Shown one piece after another: positions 14,301-26,500 of a stretch of DNA of 64,000 bases. The stretch spans positions 23,865,501-23,929,500 of the forward strand of contig NC_088110.1 in the NCBI RefSeq assembly GCF_036370855.1, read 5' to 3'. Source of the DNA: Dromaius novaehollandiae (lineage: Eukaryota; Chordata; Aves; Casuariiformes; Dromaiidae). Position numbers and translations under genes: made by a program. Each line of letters opens with the position of its first letter. Position 1 is the stretch's first letter. The notes below the pieces were generated by a model. The model worked only from the letters and a program-made list of their open reading frames with translations. It was not told where the DNA came from and did no database searches.

Positions 14301-17300
14301 CACCCTGACAGTGGCTTCAACCCTGACCTAGAAAAAACATCACTTTCTTCTGGCTACGACAGCTCATTCACTCAGCCCTGGCTATCCCACAACATTAAGG
14401 GTTATTGCATGGGCTTTGTTTACTCTGGGGCATTGTCTCCTAATTCCTAAGCCTAACATACTGCATTTTTGGCCTCTGTTCACAATGACCATATTGCAGT
14501 GAGCAAAACAACTAAAGACTTATTCACATGCTGAACGTGGCAAGAAAGTGAGAACTAATTAGAAGAGGCACAGGTTTGTGAAGCCCTGCTTAGGAGTTCA
14601 TGCCTTTTTACTATCTAAACTGTGAGGATAGGGAAAACCCAAGCCAATTTCTCCTATGTAAAGTCTAGCGAGACAACGGCTGTGCCACAAACAGCGAACA
14701 AGCACTAGAAGAGACCAGAGGCCCTTCCCGCTTATAACATACACTCATAGCTGTTCCCAAGCTACTTCCCTGGATGGTGCTGGACTACGGGGCTCCTCCG
14801 GGAGCTCAAATAGCCACCAAGTCTTAAAAACGGCACCACTCTGCGAACCTCACTGGAAGGTACACAAGCTGTGTTAGTCCTCAAAATTTCAAAGGACGCA
14901 GCATAAAGTACAGCATGTCAAATGCTGCGACAACACAGAGAAGGAGAGAGGCTGGTCTCTGGGGGAAGCCCCACGTCCCCTCCTCCCTGACCCTCAAGCT
15001 TCGCCAGCCTGCAACTGCGCTTTGCTGATACTCCCAAAATGAACCGAAGTCACCAGCCTGCCCTACTGTCCTGTTTTGAGGCCAATTTGATCATTTCTCT
15101 ACATCTTACAATTTGGGGAAAATATTAAAGAACCAAGAGAAAGAACTGTGGAGCCCAAAATATCTGCTATAATTAACTGGCCCTTCCAGTGGGATTAGTT
15201 CTTTTTTGACCCCAATTATTCCTTCGGTTTATTAAAGAGAATTCAAATACACAGAAACATTAACACCCTAAAGAGTCATATAAACAGAAAAAAAGTCTGA
15301 GGGCACCATTATAAACAGACTTAATGGAACTCAGTGATTGGAAATGGATCTTGAAAGCTGTCAGATCAAAGCAAGATCTTTCTTGTATAAGGACTGCATT
15401 ACCCTTGGAGCCACAGAGCTAATACCATCTATAAAAATATTTTGCTCAAGTAAGTTAAGAAACAGCAGCGTTTCATCTGTCAAAAGGTGCGAGTCTTTTA
15501 TGGGATTAGCCATTTCACATACAGCGTAAGAATTAGAAGAGATTTCTAAAAGCCCTCAGCTCAGCTGACGGGGACTACACAGACCGGAGCGTGCGCTTGC
15601 CTTCTTCCACACAGGCTGCGTTCTGAACAGATTTTTCACTGCTATTAGCATTTAAGCTTCTTTTTTGTGTTACATACTTGTAAAGGATTACAAATTGGCA
15701 TCACCTATAACTAGTCACAGATGAAGCTAACACTACCACCACTCAGATTCAAACAAATTAATATTTTAAATATCCAAGAGTCACATAGAAAATATGCTAG
15801 AAAACACCAGTTTTCACCTGGGAAAGCTGAAAAATTCCAGGTGCTGTTGAATACACTAAAAATGGCCTCCAGATCCTAGGCGCTGACAGCTCTGTATCCC
15901 ACTTCATAGCAGGATACCAAAGGCAGAATTTTGCGTAAGCATGCTTTATTAAGCTTACAGCTGCACAAACCCGTACTGTTTAGGATGCTTGTGATTTCAA
16001 ATAACTGACTAAACAAGCTTTCCTTTAACATTTATGTGAGTATTTTTTATTACTGTGCACCAATGACATACAAATTACATAACGCTTGGCTGAGAATCTA
16101 AGCGATTGTACCCTCTGAAAAAGCAACTCCGTGCCTCTAATCCATCTTACAGGAAAGAAAAAAATACTTAAAAGCTGTACACAAGTCATTCCTGTAAAAC
16201 ATCATGCAGACTGTTTAAATTAGAGGGGGTGAAACTATACGCAAGTTTATCGTGAAACACTAAAACCTTTGCTATGGAGACAGCAGTTTCTCTCCACAGC
16301 CTTTTACAACTGAAATACATATAATTCTTGATTGTGATGGGGGTAGCAGACAAGCCACCTTTACTAGATCCTCACTAAGTACATACAATTAGAAGAATAA
16401 CCACCATGTACATATTTCCAAGTGTTATTTGGTTTGCTGTACTGAAAAAGCACTGGAACCTGTCACTACTTGCTATGCATCTGCCACCATAATATCTTAA
16501 TAGCAAGAAAGAATTTCCATCCATAATGCAGACTGTCAAGCCTGAAACTCAGGCAGTCCATGCAGAACAGAGGGGAAGAGGGGATAACCCCGTAAGAAAG
16601 CTGCCACTGCATAATTCTACAAAACGTAATTAACCAACTCTGGTCCTATGAATTTTCTTTCCTCTGAGAAGGATTTGCTCACCAAGTAATTAGAACATCT
16701 CACTCCTGAAAACTCAAGTCACCAGAGCACATATTTTCCTCAAAACAAAACCACAAGGATGCACATTTATAGAAAAATCAGGCATTGCTCAGAAATACTA
16801 CAGTTTCTTCACAATAGCTTAAGGTTCTTTCCAGCCCACCTCAGTCACTGTGCAGAGCCAGAACTAAGTGAAACCAATATACTATTGTGGGAGCCCCCAA
16901 AAAGCAATTATCCCACTTTTATTCCCATGCTGGAGGCACTTCATTAGAGTGCTGCATTGTTTTACTTTATAGAAAAGCAGGGAAAAAATGTAGTACTTCA
17001 ATCCATGTCCAAAAGCCACAACATAAAGACAAAGGAAAGAGCACAGACTAAACGCTGAAAAGATATACTTGTCAAGAACCCTCCTTTGAAGTATGTGCAG
17101 GAAACACTGTCATCACGCAGCCATGTTACAATTACACAGTTAAAATAATCACTACCAGTTGTAAGTAGTCCATCTGGTTTACTGAAAAGAGAACACTGCT
17201 GGTACAGTATTGATTAACACGACGAGTCTTCGCTGACCCTAGAGAAATACATTTGTCTGCTCTACTGAACAGAGAGAGAATGGTGCACAGCGCTGTAATC

Positions 17301-19681
17301 CACTTCGGTTTGCTCAGAAGCATAGTTGGGATTTAGTCAATTAAAACATAAGCAGAAAATAAAACAATCTGAACAGGTTGTCTACCACACACGAAGGAAG
17401 AAGTAAACCCAGTGCTTTGCTGAAGGGTTTTTGGTGTTGTTTTTTTTTAAGTTTCCTTCCCCCATCCAAAACCAATATTCGTATCGGACATTCTGTATTT
17501 TTTAAGTCTGAGAAAATGCTATTACAACATCATAAAAACAAAAAGCAGCACATAAAAACAAATCAATTCACCATTTGAGCCAGGTTTTTATGAAATGGAG
17601 ATTAGGACAAGAGTTCACTTTTGAAAGCAGATGCAAAACTGAATGGTAAAACCACCTATACACAGCACGCCTACGGCTTCCAGCCTGTCAAGGCATTTAG
17701 CGTTTAAAAGAGCAGGCCTCCTATACTCACTGTTCAGGAACACAGATAAGCAAAAGAGTTTGGAACTGATCGAGTTGGAGGGCAAAAGTCGTAGGGCTCA
17801 CGCGCTCTCCAAACTCCAAGGAATACGTCCATGGTGTAGGCGGCTTGGCCTGCTGTGAATTTCGCAAACCGAACCCCCACCGCTTACACAGACAACTGCT
17901 CTAACCAAATCGGGCGGTGATGCAAGTCCCGGCTAGCCTAATAATACAGGTTCATAGCAAACTCCACTAACGGTGAGACCGCCCTTCTTCAGGGAGGGCA
18001 CAGACGAGATGTGCCCTGGCAAGTTTTATGCCTTCCTGCGCTATTTCCTTTAGGACTGACAAGTTCTCCTTGAAGCACCAAGAGAAAGATCGTGGAGCAT
18101 CTCTGCACAAAAAGCTACAAGCTCCACGGACCCCGACACACCTAAGCGAGAGCAGATGCGAGGAAGGACAGTAACGCAGACAAGGCTTTGCTTTGGGGAC
18201 AAACCCACGAGGTTAATTATGCTGCAAACACATTTTAGGAGCCACCCAGATGCACACAGCTCCAAACAAGAACCGCAAATACACACCCACGCAAACACAG
18301 ACCACCCCGCAGACAGAGATCTTCCACTGACTGAGCTCTTCCCGTGGAAAGAAAACAGGTCACGCGGCTTCAGCAGCGATGTTTCATAAGCACATTAAAC
18401 CCAGGCGCTTAAGAATTTCCCTACTAAGACAGAGGAAGTCAGCGCAGCTCTTACTTCATGTTCTGTCCAGCATTTTAAACACTTCTGCTGCAGGCCACCA
18501 TAACCATTTAAAAGTGCTCCAATATACAGCTTTAATCTGCCGGCAAAAACACCTTGTAAAAATGCCAGCTTTTCCTTTTTAAGTTAACCAAGGCAAATAT
18601 TTAGTTCCTGGTAGAGCACACACAAAAGAATGTATCAACAGCATCTGAAAACAGGCAAGAGTTAATCTTCTTTTCCCTCTTGATGATTCCATGGAATGTT
18701 TCTCCCCAGAAAAATGAAATAATTGAAGTGATTATATAATAAGTGTTCCATCTTGTGAACAAACCAGAAAAAAACCAAGAATTTAACTCAGAGCTCCTTT
18801 CAGTTCTGCGAAATTTCAGCGTTTCAAGTGAGTACACAGCCACTACAAAGCACTACAGCCGCAAGACTTATTTTCGGCTAAATATCTTCGCCTGCATGGA
18901 AAAACGGTCTGTACCCAGTTCCAGAAGCCACCTCGGGAGGCAGTTTTGCTTCCAGGAGCCGGGCTGGAATTTGCTCCCTGCCGGCGGGGCCGCGTCCCCG
19001 GTGGGGCCGCCCCGGGCGTGCGGAGCCGGGGAGGGGGCAGGGACCCCGGATCCCCCCCCGCAACCGGACACCAAAACAGAGCCGCGGGCCCGGCGCGGGG
19101 GGGCGAGGGCCGGGCCGCAGCTGTCGGGGGTCGCGGCTCCCCTCGCTGAGGGGCGAAGGCGGCGAGCGGCCCCTCCCCGGCACACAAAGCCTCGCCGGGG
19201 AGGGAAGCACCGAGCCAGGCAGGTTAAACTCGGAAACAAACCGCGAAGCGCGGCCGAGGCAGGCGGCGGCCCGGCCACCGCCGCCCTCCCCGCGCACACG
19301 CGCGGCTAACGCCTACCCGGGATGATGAAATGGGAAACGGAAATTACCATTTCGGACAACTTTTTCTATTTTTTTCCTCTTTTTTTAAAAATATATATTG
19401 TTCCTCTTGGCGAAGCGCTGCTGCCCCTCGGCACGCACGCCGCCCCCCGCCCCGGAGCGGTGGGGAAAGGGGCGCCCCCCCCCCGAGGGGAACCCCCCAA
19501 ACCTGCCCCCCCCGCGGCTCCCCCCGCCCCCCTCCCGCACGAGGCCCCGGCCCCCCCCCCCCACAGCCCCCCCCGCCCCGCTGCGGCCCCCCCGACCGAG
19601 GCGCCCGCGCCTCCTCCCCCCCCCGCGGCCCCTCCCACGCTCCCCCCGCCCAGGCCGCGGCCCCCCCCCGCCGCCCCTTAC

Positions 19682-19880
19682 CGGCGCTCCGGGCTCAGCG
19701 GGCCGAGGGCAGCCTCGCGGGCGAGCGAGGCCTGCGGCTCCGCCGGCCCCGCCGCATAGAGGAGGAGGAGGAGGAGGCGGCGGCGGCGGCGGGAAGGGGG
19801 CGGCGGCGCGGCGGGCGCGGGGCTAGTGCAGGGGGCGCGGGCAGTGGCGGCGGCGCCTCCCGGCCGCGCGCTCCATGGCC
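19682..19880 (-). other. ANKRD11: ANKRD11 non-coding first exon (5' UTR), right edge approximate
   Basis: Read leftward, the sequence ends ...GAGCGCCG followed by the donor GTAAGG (the G pairs with C19681). The exon contains CTCC and CGG triplet repeats (plus-strand 19,759-19,793). The start is not visible. I place it near 19,880 because CCAAT boxes begin at 19,956. An ATG in this exon opens only a short Arg-rich frame. The known ANKRD11 start codon lies in a later exon outside the window. ANKRD11 protein is a large nuclear ankyrin-repeat co-regulator of histone acetylation, known from family knowledge and not shown here. Confidence 0.55.
19759..19793 (+). repeat. (GAG)6 (GCG)5 triplet repeat
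   Basis: Six GAG units pass directly into GCG units. On the ANKRD11 sense strand these become CGC/CTC repeats inside the inferred 5' UTR. Triplet tracts of this kind often vary in length between individuals. Confidence 0.85.
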
Positions 19881-19955
19881 CCGCCGCGCTCGGCCTCGGC
19901 TCCCAGCGCTGCCGCCCGCCCGCCCGCTCGCCCCGCCGCTGAGACGCGCCCGCTC

Positions 19956-20216
19956 ATTGGCCCGCCGCATCGGCGCGCCCCATTGGCGGAGCGCGGAGCC
20001 AGCGCCGCCGCGACGTCAGCGCGCAGCCGGGCCGGGGAGGGGGCAGGGAGGGGAGGGGAACAAAACAACGCGCTGCAGCGACCCCCTCCCCGCCGCGCGC
20101 GGGGGGCGACGGGAGCGGGAGGCGGGGCCGGCGGCGGGAAGCCCAGACGCGGCTCCCATTGGCCAACGTGCCAGGACGACGTGGCGGCCGATTGGTTGGC
20201 GGGCGGGCGGCACGTG
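19956..20216 (-). promoter_or_regulatory. ANKRD11: CCAAT-box cluster with near-CRE and E-box, ANKRD11 promoter
   Basis: The plus strand shows ATTGG at 19,956, 19,982, 20,158 and 20,191, so all four are CCAAT in the direction of ANKRD11 transcription. Between them lies CGACGTCA at 20,011-20,018, one base from the palindromic CRE. At 20,211-20,216 is a CACGTG E-box. NF-Y, CREB/ATF and bHLH factors are the known readers of such sites. Binding here is inferred. Confidence 0.6.
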
Positions 20217-20599
20217 AGCGGCGGCGTTTCCGGGAAGGGGGCGGGCTTTCCCCGCGCCCCGCCCGGCGCGGCCTGGTGCGGCGGCGACGGCGACGGCCTG
20301 GGCGTGCGCGTGGGGTCGGCGCTGCTGTGGTAGGGGGACGGGCCGCGGCCCGGGCCGCCCCTGCCTCCAGTGTGGTCCGGGCCTCTGCCACCCGCTGGGC
20401 CCCGTCGCGCGGACACCCCGCGTGGGGCCTCCTCCGGCCAGCGGCGCGTCGTGGCGCTCCGCAGGCCCTGCCCGCCGCAGGCGCCGTGGGGGCCCCGTTC
20501 CCTGCCCTCCCGGGCGGTTTCCCGGGGGTTCCCCCCACCGTTTTCGTCAGCCCGGGTACACCTTCGGGCGCCGCGGCCTTCTGCGGCAGCGAGTGCCCT

Positions 20600-23500
20600 G
20601 CTCGCAGAGCTAGAAGCACCCCACGTTCTCAGGGCGCTGCCCTACCCGGTTCATCCCTCTTGGGTGAGACCCCAGGCAGGGAATCCTCTTTCCAGCCTTA
20701 TGGTCAGTGAGGTGGTGCCTGGCTCTTCCGCCCTCCCACATCAGCGGCAGCTTCACTGCCGGCCTGTGAGATGCAGTAGGCAGGCGCTGGGTGCACGTGT
20801 GCTTGTCTGGGGCGGTAACTTCTAGCCGAGGAACGGGGGGGGGGGGCACGGGGAGACAAGCGCTAGCAGAACTACGCGTTACTGCGCTGCTTGCTGCAGC
20901 TTGTCTGGAGACACCCTGGCGTTAACTCAGCGTTTTAATCCCATGTTTGTCTTTGCTGTCTCCGCTGCACTGCCACAGCATTTGAACAGACAGCGCACAA
21001 CAAATCACTTTGTGGTTTGGGGCTGAATTCCTTAATTACATTCTCATTAAAAGTTCTCGATGCCAAATGTTTGCTTTCACTTTCAGAGCAGTCTGTGTTA
21101 ATGAGAAACTCCTCTTGGAAGTTGTTTACATAAACTATTGTTTGTCACTGCCACAGACAGCTCCGTAGTAGGGCAGAGAAGGGATCGCGCACGTTAATTT
21201 GTAGAGTGGCCCAAAGAATGCCCTGGCTGAAACTGCGGGCGAGACCGCTGAAGGTGCACCACAGCGCAGGCGTCCGCGGAGCTTTGTAGATGGTTGCTGG
21301 AGGGAGGCTGGTGAGCAGGGCTTCTCTGCCAGCCTGGGTGATCCCCGCTGCACAGCGCGGGTGCATCGGAACAGACTGTGCTCCCTCTTGGCCCTGGGAC
21401 AGGTCACTTGCTCCTGACCGGGCTGTGACTGTTGTGCCTGTTTTTTTTTCTGATCCTTTTCCTCTCTGATTGTGTAATACCCAGAGGCTCTTGTGCTGTT
21501 TTTATTTACAAGGTCTCTTTTAATAATAAAAAAAAACCCTTTGGCTCCACAGATGAGGATGTTCGCTCTGCGTGCTGGATGGGCCTCCTGCCTTTGTCCC
21601 ACTGGGCCTGTGAAAGCAGCAGAAGTGAGTACGCGCATGCTTGACTGCTCCGAGCAACCATGTGACTGCTCAGCCCCTGCACTTCAGAAAACACTGCTGG
21701 TGCCTTCCAGCCTCTGTTTCTGTTGTGGTGGTGCCTCCAGCCCCAGCGAGGATCACGGTATCGGCTGTGTCCATATGTGTTATATTTGGCTTGTGAACCC
21801 TCCAGCACGAAGGAAACTCAAGCAGTGGTGGTAGACCCTGGTACTCAAAAGCAGCTACCTGAGCCTGGGCTCAGCACAGCCCTGCTGCAGGATGGCAGTA
21901 CTGGTTCTGTATCTGATGGAGAGGTCCGGCTTTATACCGAACATCTAGGCCTAGAGCCCCTTTATGTCTCTGAGGCAAACCAAATGCTGCGGTATCCCCC
22001 AAGGAGGGATCCTGTTTGTGCAGCAGCTCCTCAGCAAGTACAAAATCAGCACGTGTGCACACCTCCCCTCCCGGAGCCTGCTGGTGGAGGCGCCCCGGGC
22101 TGGCGAGAGCAGCCTGCACAGTCGAGGCGCTGTATTTTGTTTCAGATAGGGAGGAAGGGGAGCTCTTGAGGCAGCAGCTCTCAAATAGTTTCTGCCAGTG
22201 ACCTCACCAGTAATTGCTCTGGTCTCTTAACCCCCTCTTCCAAGAGCCTGTCCTGTAACTGCGACTGCTTCTCTGGCATTTGCAATTCAATGCTGGATCA
22301 CGCGTTTGGCAGATGCAGCCGAAAGGATTATTCTCGTGCTGAGGATGGCCTAGATGCCAGTAGCCCCCAGGAGAAATCTCTTTGCTGGGTTCAGCAGTGA
22401 TAAAGGAGTGTCTCAGGAGCATGTGTCTGACTTCACTGTTAAATAACAGCATGAGGGAGATTTATTCTGAGCCTGTTAAGCTGGTCCTGTGTTCTATGTA
22501 GGCTTAGTCTTTTTATCTCTAGCCATCTTCCTCCTCCATAAGACCTCCTAAACCAGTCTAAAGAAAGGGTGTTTTGGGGTGTTGGGTTTTTTTTTGTCCT
22601 CCCTTTCATTAAGCTTGTCATACTTCACTGAAAACACTGCAAACAAGTGTCTGCCTCTCTGGTGCCTCTGAGTTAGTAGATTAAAGGGGAAACATGTTTT
22701 TTCATTTCCTAAATATAGTTGGCTGTAACTGCTTCCTTGACAGCCTTGAATGTCATCCAGGTCAAAGATCCAATGCTGGGGAGGAAGTTAAAGCCTTTCT
22801 GTGTCATCCTGACCTTTTTTATTTGAACGCAACAGCATGGGATATCAGCCTATTTCAGGGAGGGACATTAAAAATACTTTGTGAAAGAACGCTAATGGGG
22901 GGGTGGAGGGGGAATGACTTGAGTTGGGGGTGGTTCTGCTCTTTTTCTAGATGAGATTTCTGTTATATGAATGTTTAACCTGCTTTCTTTTGTTACCCTA
23001 GAACTGCAGGTGGGGTCAGTTTTAGATGACTGAGGGTGACTATGTGCAACTTTACTGGCTTTTGCTCCTTGCAACTTAACTGCAATACTTAGGAGAAAAA
23101 AAACTGTAGTTAATTGTTCAGCCCCTTCTTCCTTCACGAGGGGTTTGTTAGCTCTCAAACCCTAAAATGAACTACATATGTTGGTGCTAAGGAGGAAGGA
23201 GAACATTGCGTGAGGGCAGGGAAATTAGGCCACTTGGGGAATGTTCTTTCAGGCCTATCTCTTTCTGTCACAGAGGAGTAAAAAGACACAAACTCTGGGG
23301 AGAGAGCTCTATGACCCTTTGGTCCTTGCTCTGTTACTCCTTCCGTGTCTAATTGGAGGTAGTATCTGCGTCAGTCACTCAACTGCGTTTGCCACCTATG
23401 GGTAACCGCATCCATCTAACTACTTAAACTGCAGCTCTATAGCAATTGTCTCATAATGTTAAGGAACCATGATGTCAAACAGCTTCAGGGCAAAGATACG

Positions 23501-26500
23501 TGGTCTGTGCTGTTGTGGGCGCAATTCTCTGCTGATTCAGCTCCAATCAGGCTATAAAGTTGGGAATCTGTATTTAATAGTGTATTATACAGTCTGTGAT
23601 TTATGACTACTAGAGTTGCAAATCAGGGCAAAGCCTGTGTGACCAGCCAAGTGCCGTATCAAAGAGGCCAAGAGAATAAAACTTCAGAAGGACTTTGATT
23701 AAAAGAACTTTTACTTTAAGCTAGGCTCATGTTTTCGTTGCCAGCTATTAACATTTTGAAGGGAGATGGGTTTGGCTAACAAGGCAGCCGTTTAGAAAGC
23801 CAGCAAGGAGTACAGCTGACGCTCTTGACACTGCAGCAGAAACCTCCCTAACTCTGCACACAATCTTGTTTTTCTTAAATAAAGGTACTTTCAAGCCACC
23901 CATGTGTTTCTTTTGTTAAAGGGCAAACCCAATTTAAACAAGCCCTTCTGCATGCGATGCCATTAAGAAATAACAGACTGGGGTTTCACCTGCTTTACAA
24001 GTGAGGTGGTTGTTCACAACCCTGCAGAGCAAGACATGATAAAACAGGGAGACTAAACTAACTCACTGGCACCACAATCAGCAGTTTTCTGAAGGCTGAG
24101 CTCCTCGATCCAGCCCACTGTCTAATCAGCTGAGTCCCAGCATCAGCCCAGCCAAGTGGGACCACGCACGGGTCCTAGGACAGGGCAGAGCCAGCTACTC
24201 ACGAAGCAGATTTAGCTCCCATGCTAACCCATGCCCTTGGCCCGCAAGGGAAGCAGCATGGTTTTATGATTCCTGATTATGTGCTTTAGGTTTCTAGTCT
24301 GTTCACGGATTTGAGGGGTGCAGAGCAACAGAGTTACTCACTCTAAGCTTACTGACCTCCTCCGTTCTGCAGGATTTGGAGATGATTCCAGCTGCCTCCT
24401 GCACACAGATGAGTTCCTGGGCTTCCCCTGAGCTCTGCCCACTGCAGCAGCTGTCCGAGGGGACGTTCACATGGAGCAATTTGTGGCCTTTGACTTACAT
24501 ACAAGCTATTCCTCTCCTCCCGCTCTACCCTGGCAAGCGAGACTGAGAGGAACTCGCACCCCTCTATCAGAGCACCGCTCCTTCTGGCCTGCACTTGGTC
24601 TGCTTCTCTAGTGATTTGTAAGCGAGGACTGGCAGCCGTCCTGACGCACAGTTCAGTCGCTGCTGCTGTATCGCTGTTTCCCTGTGATCCCCTGTCTACA
24701 GCCATCTGTCACCTACCTGTCTTAAAGTTACACTGTCTGGTCTGTAGAAGTGACTCTTAAAGATGACAGTTCCTAACGTAGCAGTGTGTCCCAGTCGTGC
24801 CGTAAGCCTGCAGGCTGCCTCACCACGGGGCCAGCCCCCCCTCACCCCCGGGAAGGAGCGGTTTAAGGGCCAGACTGTTCTCTGTGCGCTGCGAGGAGCA
24901 GGCAGGGAAGCGTGCCTGGCAGCAGCGGCAGGAAGAACTGAAACTTGAAGCGATCTCAAGCTGTTCCTGGAGGAATAGGTGTGATGGGTTTGGACTGGCT
25001 CCTGTAGAAAGGGCTGTCTGCTGCACAGATCTCTCCCTGCTAAGGAGCTTCACTGTGCCTGAGGGACAGACGTGGAGTCTTTTAAGCATGTCCTTCACTC
25101 CTGAGGTGTAGGCTTTCCTGGATATATGGCCTTGCTATGCTGAAGGGCAGCATCCAGCCCTTGACCTTGACTTGCCATCCACAAAGTCATCTAAAGACAT
25201 CTAGTTCAGTGCCAGAGACGCTTGCTGCTGGAGAGCGCTGAAACACCCTGAGGGCTCCTAGCTAGTCCCAGCTGCGCATCTCTGTCCCGGGCCTGCACAG
25301 TCCCTCGCACAGAGGACTCCTAGCTTACGGTGCCATGCAGGTGAGCAATAGAACGGAGCTATTTTTCATCTGTTCAGAAAAAGACTGAAATTACCTTCTA
25401 ACCACTTCAGCTTTACATTTAGTCCTTTGATTCATTATTGATGTCCGTGGATGGTGCAATGGAAACTCAATTCCAGGTATCCAGTCACTCAGTTTGCAAA
25501 GCAAAGTGCTGTCCTGAAATTAGTACGAGCTAAGCTGGGGTGGGGCAGGGGGGGAGGTTCAGTGGCTTCCTGATACTCTGGAAGTACTCTGGACAAAACA
25601 AGGGTGGCAAGACTGTTTCACAGGGAGCATGAAAACAGATGGGAGTTCTCAGACATAACAGAGGCCGATGGCTGTGTCGGCTGTGAGAACTGTTTTCTCT
25701 CGGGCTGATAGACACAGGATGGGGGCTGCTAATGCTGCTTCCTGTCCATAACCTACTCAGGAGATAAACCAGGGATTTGAGTCTCCAATCCAGCACCTCT
25801 CCCCGGTAGTAAATACACGTGGCATTAGTGAGTGATGTCATGGCTGGAGCACATCCCAGCGAGGCCAAGCCTGGATCAGGTTATATCTGTCTCCTCAGAA
25901 TACTGGCTCGCTCCCAAAGGAGCATATTGCCGGTCCAAGGGCAGCGGCTGAAGCCACCTTTCCCAAGGTCATCTCTCGCACACGCAGGGAGGACAGCACT
26001 TGCCTCCCTGCACGCAGCGCAGCCTGAGCCGCCCACGCACAAGTCCCAGCGCAGCCATGGTGATTGCTGCCTGCACATACAGCAGAAACTCTTGACTCTC
26101 CTTCCTGGTGTCACTTTGTGCTGGCACAGAAGGGGAAAGGATCCCAGCCCCCCCGTCCTGGCGGTTCATCGCGGGCGTGCTGCCTTCGAGGCACGGTGCG
26201 AAAGGAGGAATGGGAATGGGGTCACCTCCAGCTACCGGTTGTGTTTGTAAATAACCAGTCCTCGCAGTTCAACGTGGTTTTGCCACAGCAAGGCTAGCGT
26301 CTTCTGTCCGGAGCGTTGCAGCAAGAGCCCAGCTGCCGTACGGACCTGAAACGCTGTTGGTGCAGTCAGTGAGCCCATCCAAACTGGTCAGCTGGACAAC
26401 AGTCTGTGCTGGACTTTGGACCCACTTTCATCAAATGGGTGCAAGTTTGTCTTCACTAAAGCTGGAGCAAAACTGTAATGCAGACGTAATGAAACTCATT

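Larger units (their letters stand above)
1..19681 (-). other. ANKRD11: ANKRD11 first intron (partial), no coding exon seen
   Basis: This AT-rich 19-kb stretch has no open frame that resembles a known protein and no convincing exon. I assign it to the first intron of ANKRD11, transcribed leftward, for three reasons: the CpG island with a minus-strand splice donor at its right edge, the SPG7-RPL13 order to the right, and the known very long first intron of ANKRD11 in other vertebrates. The initiator exon would lie left of the window. It holds a 39-nt A run at 10,035, a purine-rich block at about 11.08-11.38 kb, a short coiled-coil-like open frame at 1,169, and scattered CpG-richer patches such as 5.09-5.35 kb. 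The assignment is synteny-based inference, because no ANKRD11 protein sequence is present. Confidence 0.62.
18940..20600. promoter_or_regulatory. ANKRD11: CpG island over the ANKRD11 promoter
   Basis: Base composition switches abruptly from AT-rich intron to very GC-rich, CpG-dense sequence over about 1.65 kb. The plus strand is extremely C-rich from about 19,440 to 19,680, with several runs of eight or more C. The island contains a minus-strand consensus donor, a cluster of CCAAT boxes and other promoter motifs, the usual picture of a broadly expressed TATA-less vertebrate promoter. Long open frames here on both strands follow from the lack of AT-rich stop codons and are not genes. Confidence 0.85.

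Noticed and set aside
16815-16840. AAGGTTCTTTCCAGCCCA, CR1-tail-like
   Set aside because: The match is short and the bases on both sides do not continue the CR1 consensus.
19330-20710. Several 140-295 codon frames on both strands at the ANKRD11 island
   Set aside because: Overlapping frames with Pro/Arg/Ala-rich products are expected where AT-rich stop codons are scarce. No domain is visible.
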